Below are positions 14,782-18,869 of a stretch of 18,869 bases of DNA, in pieces. The DNA lies in the NCBI GenBank assembly GCA_947465345.1, contig CANHZL010000019.1:1-18869 (forward strand), written 5' to 3'. The notes under the pieces were generated by a model. It searched no databases and had not been told where the DNA came from. It saw only the letters and a program-made list of their open reading frames with translations. Source of the DNA: Opitutia bacterium (GTDB lineage Bacteria > Verrucomicrobiota > Verrucomicrobiae > Opitutales > UBA953). Numbering within the stretch: position 1 is the first letter of the stretch; each line of letters begins with the position of its first letter. The position numbers and the translations under genes were made by a program.

Positions 14782-15930
14782 TCAGGTCCGATCGGTACGA
14801 TAGACCCGTTGCACCCGCTGGGTGAGCGTGCAGAGCGCCTCCCAAGGGATGCATTCTGACCATGCGCAGAACTCTGCCACAGTGATGCGGTCAGTGCCCT
14901 GCGCCCCGAGGATCGTGGCGACATCTCCAACAGCAGCGCCAGCGACATCGGTCACGTCGACGATCGTCTGATCCATGGTCACGCGGCCAAGGATCGGGCA
15001 ACGCTGACCGCGCACGAGGAAGTGGCCGCGGTTGCTAGCGGCCGTCGGGACGCCGTCGCCATACCCCACGGCCACAATGGCCACGCGAGTCGGACGCGTC
15101 AGCGTCTTGGTGCGATTATAACTGACGGCGGTTCCCGCGGGCAGGTCCTTCACCAGGACAACACGCGCATGGAAGGAAAGCACTGGCTCGGGACGAAGAC
15201 TGGCAAGGAAGGAACCTGCGGACGGCGGCAGTCCGTACTGCATCAGCCCGACGCGCACAGCGTTGAACGGCGCGGAAGCGGAGAAGCTCTCGAGTCCGGC
15301 GCTATTATCGGCATGGACCATCAGCCCATTGCGGACGGCGGTAGGTATCCGTTCCAATAGCTTCAGAAAAATCGCGCGCTGAACGGCGGTGTAGGCCGCA
15401 TCGCTATCGGCGTCAGAGAAGTGCGTGTAGACGCCGCGCCATTCGAAGGCGGAATTAGACTGGACGAAGGTGAAGAGTTCCGCGGCTTGCTCATGCCAGA
15501 CGCCAGCGCGGCCCATCCCGGTGTCGACTTTGACATGCACCTTCGCTTTCAGACCCGACTTCTCTACGGCCGCGGCAAGGGCCTGTGCTTCCGCCAAGGA
15601 GTTTAGCGTGATATCGAGCCCTAAGGCCAGGGCCCGCGGGAGCTCGCTCGGCAAGGTCGGACTCAGCAGCAGGATATCGGCGTCATGACCGATCTCACGC
15701 AGCATGGCGGCTTCGGCGACGTTCGCCACGGCGAAGCAGTCCACCCCAGCTTGGAGGAGACGCGTGGCCACCTCGGGCATACCGTGTCCGTAGGCATTGG
15801 CCTTCACCACGGCGACGTAACGGACGTGCGCAGGTAGGGCCTGCTTAATGCGTCCGACATTGCGATCAATCGCCGGCAGGTCGATCTCGACCCACGCGCG
15901 GGCGGCGGAAGCATTCGATGAAGCGCTCAT
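14782..15930 (-). CDS. alr: Alanine racemase
   Basis: Alr is a PLP enzyme that makes D-alanine for peptidoglycan. The 382-residue product has the PLP lysine Lys43 in VVKANAYGHG. It also has KVDTGMGRAG (134-143), the catalytic tyrosine region AVSYNRT (Tyr271) and VGYGDGVP, and GRVTMDQ near the C-terminal substrate site. I chose the ATG at 15930, and not the upstream in-frame ATG at 15954, because it overlaps the tsaB stop by 4 nt (ATGA), a coupling arrangement repeated elsewhere in this operon, and because the extra residues lack family resemblance. It is the last gene of the six-gene operon, and no terminator is visible before the convergent gene 2 nt away. Confidence 0.95.
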   Translation of the reverse strand: MSASSNASAARAWVEIDLPAIDRNVGRIKQALPAHVRYVAVVKANAYGHGMPEVATRLLQAGVDCFAVANVAEAAMLREIGHDADILLLSPTLPSELPRALALGLDITLNSLAEAQALAAAVEKSGLKAKVHVKVDTGMGRAGVWHEQAAELFTFVQSNSAFEWRGVYTHFSDADSDAAYTAVQRAIFLKLLERIPTAVRNGLMVHADNSAGLESFSASAPFNAVRVGLMQYGLPPSAGSFLASLRPEPVLSFHARVVLVKDLPAGTAVSYNRTKTLTRPTRVAIVAVGYGDGVPTAASNRGHFLVRGQRCPILGRVTMDQTIVDVTDVAGAAVGDVATILGAQGTDRITVAEFCAWSECIPWEALCTLTQRVQRVYRTDRT

Positions 15931-16571
15931 GAGCGGTGGCGTTCTCCAGACCAAGTCACGAAATCATTGGCAACGTTCAATGCGTCGGGGCGCGGCTCTT
16001 CGCGCAGGAAACCTGGCTGAGCGAAGAAGGTCGGTAAGGCCGACCACGGAGCCGGGACCGCGACGTGCGCCGTCAGGACACTGGAAGCAACTTCGCTCGA
16101 GGCGAGCACGCGACAACTCGCTGCGTTCAATTGCGCCGCCTCAGCTTCGAAAGGCGCACCTAGCGAACCATCGGCGGCAACCTCGAGCGCATGCCAGCGC
16201 TTCAGACGGGATTCGACGGCGACGAGAAACGGACCCTGCTCCCCGGCAATGAGCGCGGAGCGTGCGAGACCGGCGAGCGATTCCCAGACGAAGATCGGGC
16301 GCGACTCCAGCACGGACCAGGATCGGACGGCAAGGGAGGCGATGCGGATGCCGAGCACGGAGCCGGGACCGACGCACAGCGCGAAGGAGCGGATATCACC
16401 GAGCTTAAGCTTGGCTTCGGCCAAGGCGGTTTCGACGCAGCCGAAGAGACCTTCCAAGGCGCCATCAGGCGAGATGCCCTGTCCTATCCAGCGACCACCC
16501 GAGAGGACACCCACCCGAACTCCGGCGCGGGCGGAGCCGTCGAGGACGAGGCAGGGTTCGGGCGCACTCAT
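15927..16571 (-). CDS. tsaB: tRNA threonylcarbamoyladenosine protein TsaB
   Basis: TsaB partners TsaD and TsaE in making the t6A modification of ANN-decoding tRNAs. The 214-residue ASKHA-fold product has LDGSARAGVRVGVL at the N-terminus, in place of the usual DT(S/A) phosphate loop. It has CVGPGSVLGIRIA (66-78), the TsaB form of the GPGSFTGLR motif with conservative changes. The ATG at 16571 lies 4 nt after the hinT stop and starts just before the first beta-strand; an upstream in-frame start would overlap hinT by 32 nt. It overlaps alr by 4 nt. tsaD and tsaE are not in the window. Assignment rests mainly on the GPGS block, length and context. Confidence 0.82.
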   Translation of the reverse strand: MSAPEPCLVLDGSARAGVRVGVLSGGRWIGQGISPDGALEGLFGCVETALAEAKLKLGDIRSFALCVGPGSVLGIRIASLAVRSWSVLESRPIFVWESLAGLARSALIAGEQGPFLVAVESRLKRWHALEVAADGSLGAPFEAEAAQLNAASCRVLASSEVASSVLTAHVAVPAPWSALPTFFAQPGFLREEPRPDALNVANDFVTWSGERHRS

Positions 16572-16575
16572 GGCC

Positions 16576-16923
16576 TCAGCCTGGCGGCCAATCGAGGGTG
16601 CGTCCACCCAGCAGATGCACGTGGAGGTGCGGGACCGTCTCTCCGCCGTCGGGGCCGTTATTGATCACGACCCGGAAACCCTTGGCCAGGCCGAGCTGAC
16701 GAGAAAGCTGACCGGCCACTAGCAATAAATGCCCGAGAGTGGCCTGGTCTTCCACGGTCGCCTCGGCGACGCGCGGGATGGGCTTGCGAGGGACGATCAG
16801 GACGTGCGTCGGGGCCTGCGGAGCGATGTCATGGAATGCCACGCACACGGCGTCCTCATGGATGAGCTTTGCGGGGATCTCCTTGTCGGCGATCTTCTGG
16901 AAAAGCGTCTTGGGGGCGCTCAT
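16576..16923 (-). CDS. hinT: HinT-type purine nucleoside phosphoramidase
   Basis: This small HIT protein hydrolyses adenosine 5'-phosphoramidates in the cytoplasm. The 115-residue length is typical. Family marks are LFQKIADKEIPAKLIHED (7-24), AFHDIAPQAPTHVLIVPRK (29-47), VINNGPDGGETVPHLHVHLLGGR (86-108) and the catalytic triad His99, His101, His103. It sits 6 nt after the unknown gene and 4 nt before tsaB, within the operon. It is clearly separate from the AP4A-type HIT protein at 2042-2533, which has a longer N-terminus and different C-terminal signature. Confidence 0.93.
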   Translation of the reverse strand: MSAPKTLFQKIADKEIPAKLIHEDAVCVAFHDIAPQAPTHVLIVPRKPIPRVAEATVEDQATLGHLLLVAGQLSRQLGLAKGFRVVINNGPDGGETVPHLHVHLLGGRTLDWPPG

Positions 16924-16929
16924 GGGAAA

Positions 16930-17403
16930 TCAGAGGACGACGACCGTCACGCGGCGGCGGCCTGCCTGGCGGGCAACGAGACCCTGCACCGTATCGACGG
17001 CTTCGTCGTAGGCGGCGCGCCAGCGGGTTGAACGGGCGCGGGTGCCGGCAAGATACTGATCCTGGAGTCCCACGACCCAGAAGAGCACGTCGGCGGCTTC
17101 GCCGGTGGTAGCTAAAGCTGCTTCGACGCGTTCATTGGCCCAAAGGGCATCGAACGGATCGGCGCGATGATCGAGCACCGCGACGGTGGGCACAGGACGA
17201 TCCGGCGAAAGCAGGCGGAAGATTTGCGCGGCCGCGGCGGCGAGGTCGGTGGCGTTGAGGCGCGGGTCGGTTTCGTCGTCGGCCTCAAAGACACGCAGCA
17301 CCGCGTCGACGTCACTACGCAGTTGGGGGGCGGTGCCCACCATCGAGGCCAGCAGGGCGTTGAGCGTGCGCAGGCGAATCGACTTAGGCAGCGCGGCGGT
17401 CAC
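16930..17403 (-). CDS. Conserved-position protein of unknown function
   Basis: The 157-residue product starts at a GTG that overlaps the nrdR stop (GTGA) and has the only good Shine-Dalgarno site in the window. It is rich in Ala, Leu, Val, Arg and Asp. It shows probable helices at 7-20 and 53-65, a strand PTVAVLDH (71-78), a helix around 82-95, VLFWVVGLQDQYL (105-117) and a basic C-terminus ending RRRVTVVVL. There is no signal peptide, membrane segment or Cys. Genes in this position, after nrdR, often encode NusB in other bacteria, but I see no NusB motifs. Function is unknown, and the tight coupling to nrdR and hinT argues that it is real. Confidence 0.72.
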   Translation of the reverse strand: MTAALPKSIRLRTLNALLASMVGTAPQLRSDVDAVLRVFEADDETDPRLNATDLAAAAAQIFRLLSPDRPVPTVAVLDHRADPFDALWANERVEAALATTGEAADVLFWVVGLQDQYLAGTRARSTRWRAAYDEAVDTVQGLVARQAGRRRVTVVVL

Positions 17404-17864
17404 TTGATTTTTCCTCCCTTGCGGAGCTGATCGATGGCCTTGGCGAGCTCATCGATATCGCGGAACTCACGGTAGACGCTGGCGAAACGGACGTAGGCAA
17501 TTTGGTCAACCGACTGAAGAAGGTTCATGATCTCCTCGCCGATGGCGCTGGAGGGCACCTCGTCGCCGAACTTCACCTGCAGGTTCTCGACGATCTCCGA
17601 GATCATCAGATTGATACGCTCGAGTTCAATGGGACGCTTGTCAGTGGCCTTACGGACGCCGGAGGCAATCTTACCGATGTCGAACTCCTCGCGGGCGCCG
17701 TTACGTTTAACGACCACCATACCTTCGCGGACGATTTCCTCGATGGTACTGAAGCGATGGTCGCACGCTAGGCATTCGCGGCGGCGGCGAATGGAATGAT
17801 TACCCTTCCCGAGGCGGGTCTCCAGGACCTTCGTATCCTCGTGATTACAGCGGGGGCAGAACAT
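17400..17864 (-). CDS. nrdR: Transcriptional repressor NrdR
   Basis: NrdR senses ATP/dATP and represses ribonucleotide reductase genes by binding NrdR boxes. The 154-residue product has the N-terminal zinc ribbon with Cys3, Cys6, Cys31 and Cys34 and the DNA-contacting SIRRRREC stretch (24-31). The ATP-cone domain follows, starting at about residue 48 (MVVVKRNGAREEFD), and the family C-terminus AYVRFASVYREFRDIDEL is intact. It is 3 nt downstream of trpG/pabA and overlaps the next gene by 4 nt. No NrdR-regulated nrd gene is in the window. Confidence 0.97.
   Translation of the reverse strand: MFCPRCNHEDTKVLETRLGKGNHSIRRRRECLACDHRFSTIEEIVREGMVVVKRNGAREEFDIGKIASGVRKATDKRPIELERINLMISEIVENLQVKFGDEVPSSAIGEEIMNLLQSVDQIAYVRFASVYREFRDIDELAKAIDQLRKGGKIK
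17412..17419 (-). promoter_or_regulatory. Strong Shine-Dalgarno site for the GTG start at 17403
   Basis: AGGGAGGA on the minus strand lies 8 nt before the GTG, inside the last codons of nrdR (Lys-Gly-Gly-Lys). It supports the GTG start and the 4-nt overlap. It is the only clear Shine-Dalgarno site I found before a gene here, and it coincides with coding sequence, so chance is possible. Confidence 0.55.
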
Positions 17865-17867
17865 CGC

Positions 17868-18431
<564 letters not shown>

Positions 18432-18437
18432 GTGCGG

Positions 18438-18466
18438 ACGATTTGCCCGGCGCTGCGAAGTGTCAA
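18438..18466 (-). promoter_or_regulatory. Candidate sigma70 promoter for the trpG operon
   Basis: A perfect TTGACA (18466-18461 on the minus strand) is followed after 17 nt by AATCGT, a poor -10. The GTG start of trpG comes 6 nt later, so a transcript would have almost no leader. The perfect -35 and correct spacing are in favour; the weak -10 is against. Confidence 0.4.
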
Positions 18467-18495
18467 GGAACCGCGGCCCCGTGTGAACAAGTGAA

Positions 18496-18517
18496 CGCAG
18501 CGATGAACATCGCTGCG
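18496..18517. repeat. Perfect 9-bp hairpin upstream of trpG
   Basis: CGCAGCGAT (18496-18504) pairs perfectly with ATCGCTGCG (18509-18517) around a GAAC loop. No T-run follows on either strand, so it is not a Rho-independent terminator. It lies upstream of the candidate trpG promoter and could be a protein-binding palindrome or part of the repeat cluster next to it. Confidence 0.75.
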
Positions 18518-18696
18518 AGGGCTAGAGCTAGGGCCAGAGACAGGGCCAGAACGGCGTCAGGCAGATGGAGACAACCGATGAAAGGTGGACGATGAAGGAT
18601 AGGATTTGGGTCCAGCTATCATCCCTGATCCTTTATCCTCCATCCTCCATCGGCATCGCCCTTCCCTGCCCGAGCCCAAGCCCTAGCCCTTGCCCT
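18518..18696. repeat. Nested imperfect inverted repeat
   Basis: The inner arms 18575-18600 and 18628-18653 match at about 21 of 26 positions as inverted repeats (both built on GATGnAnGnTGGAnGATnA). The outer arms 18518-18534 and 18680-18696 match at 15 of 17 (core GCTAGGGC). Together they could form a cruciform or long hairpin of roughly 180 bp. This takes up about half of the 384-bp gap between trpG and lpxC. I see no gene in this gap; open frames across it are low complexity. Confidence 0.65.
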
Positions 18697-18735
18697 ATTT
18701 CTGCCAACCCCTACCCCTACCCCCACCCCTACCCC
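18672..18735 (+). repeat. C-rich six-base-period tract with CCCCTA units
   Basis: From 18672 the sequence runs in a six-base rhythm: GAGCCC, AAGCCC, TAGCCC, TTGCCC, two degenerate units, then CCCCTA, CCCCTA, CCCCCA, CCCCTA, CCCC. The minus strand of 18708-18735 has five runs of four or more G, a strong G-quadruplex pattern. Its first 25 bases overlap the right outer arm of the nested inverted repeat. Confidence 0.8.
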
Positions 18736-18775
18736 TTACTCGTGAATTCCAGCCCAAACCCCTCGAAAGTAGGCC

Positions 18776-18803
18776 TTTACAGAGGGAGGGGGGTGTGAAT
18801 AAC
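18776..18803 (+). promoter_or_regulatory. Candidate promoter for lpxC
   Basis: TTTACA (18776-18781) and AATAAC (18798-18803) are separated by 16 nt and lie 12 nt before the lpxC ATG. Matches to consensus are 5 of 6 and 4 of 6. A transcript from here would have a leader of only a few bases. Confidence 0.35.
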
Positions 18804-18815
18804 TGTGTGAACGGC

Positions 18816-18869
18816 ATGAAACAGCGCACCCTTGGCAAAGAAGCCTCCGTAAAGGGCAAAGCCCTCCAC
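18816..18869 (+). CDS. lpxC: UDP-3-O-acyl-GlcNAc deacetylase LpxC, N-terminus only
   Basis: LpxC is the committed zinc deacetylase of lipid A synthesis. Only 18 codons are in the window, starting ATG AAA CAG CGC ACC and reading MKQRTLGKEASVKGKALH. This matches the family opening (KQRTL, a variable turn, then a G-x-x-LH element), so the identification is better than the length suggests. In several phyla, LpxC is fused to FabZ; that cannot be judged here. It implies a lipid A-bearing Gram-negative envelope. It is divergent from the trpG operon. Confidence 0.72.
   Translation, partial: MKQRTLGKEASVKGKALH

Noticed and set aside
16930..17403. NusB assignment by gene order after nrdR
   Set aside because: No NusB motifs are visible, so naming it by position would be unsupported.
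18496..18517. Rho-independent terminator
   Set aside because: The hairpin is perfect but no T-run follows on either strand, and it lies upstream of both flanking genes.
18672..18735. CRISPR-like or telomere-like array
   Set aside because: Units are six bases with no spacers, so not CRISPR; the tract is internal with genes on both sides, so a chromosome end is not indicated.
18565..18798. 77-codon plus-strand open frame before lpxC
   Set aside because: It translates the inverted repeat and C-rich tract into low-complexity Pro/Ser/Tyr sequence; not a credible gene.

Overview
The window looks like ordinary chromosomal DNA from a GC-rich Gram-negative bacterium. The likeliest source is a member of the Verrucomicrobiota, probably class Opitutae. 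That placement is inference from gene style: an lpxC start at the right edge, an AP4A-phosphorylase-like HIT gene beside ybeY and queC, a short Cys-containing membrane protein next to a secreted CPCGC protein, and an almost complete lack of Shine-Dalgarno sites. No rRNA, tRNA, CRISPR array, insertion sequence, integrase or phage gene is visible.

Region 1 (1-3527, all minus strand): galE, an AP4A-type HIT gene, ybeY and queC run close together as one likely operon. Downstream lie a short CPLC-motif membrane protein and the 5' part of a secreted CPCGC protein that runs off the left edge. leuS (3634-6243) is divergent from galE and ends at a strong symmetric terminator that also serves the convergent transporter gene.

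Region 2 (6313-13117): a hexuronate utilisation locus. An ExuT-like MFS transporter on the minus strand faces away from a plus-strand run of five genes: a D-2-hydroxyacid dehydrogenase, an Ldh-family (malate/lactate type) dehydrogenase, a 2-keto-3-deoxygluconate kinase, an SDR D-mannonate oxidoreductase and glucuronate isomerase UxaC. Uptake, isomerisation, reduction and KDG phosphorylation are therefore encoded here. Mannonate dehydratase (UxuA) and KDPG aldolase (Eda) are not in the window. The two extra dehydrogenases are not part of the textbook pathway.

Region 3 (13133-14779): three small genes of unknown role. Two encode membrane proteins that appear to be diverged tandem paralogues. 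The third is an AT-richer gene for an exported thioredoxin-fold-like protein that lacks the CxxC motif.

Region 4 (14782-18431, minus strand): a compact six-gene housekeeping operon, trpG/pabA - nrdR - unknown - hinT - tsaB - alr, with junctions of 6 nt or less, two of them 4-nt overlaps.

Region 5 (18432-18815): a 384-bp divergent intergenic region with no credible gene. It holds a perfect hairpin, a nested imperfect inverted repeat of about 180 bp, and a C-rich six-base-period tract containing CCCCTA units. The same hexamer occurs upstream of the SDR gene at 10903-10920. The window ends in the first 18 codons of lpxC.

I found no clearly new defence or mobile system. The best candidates for novelty are the CCCCTA tracts, the nested inverted repeat, the paralogous membrane-protein pair, the CxxC-less thioredoxin-like protein and the non-standard dehydrogenases in the hexuronate operon.
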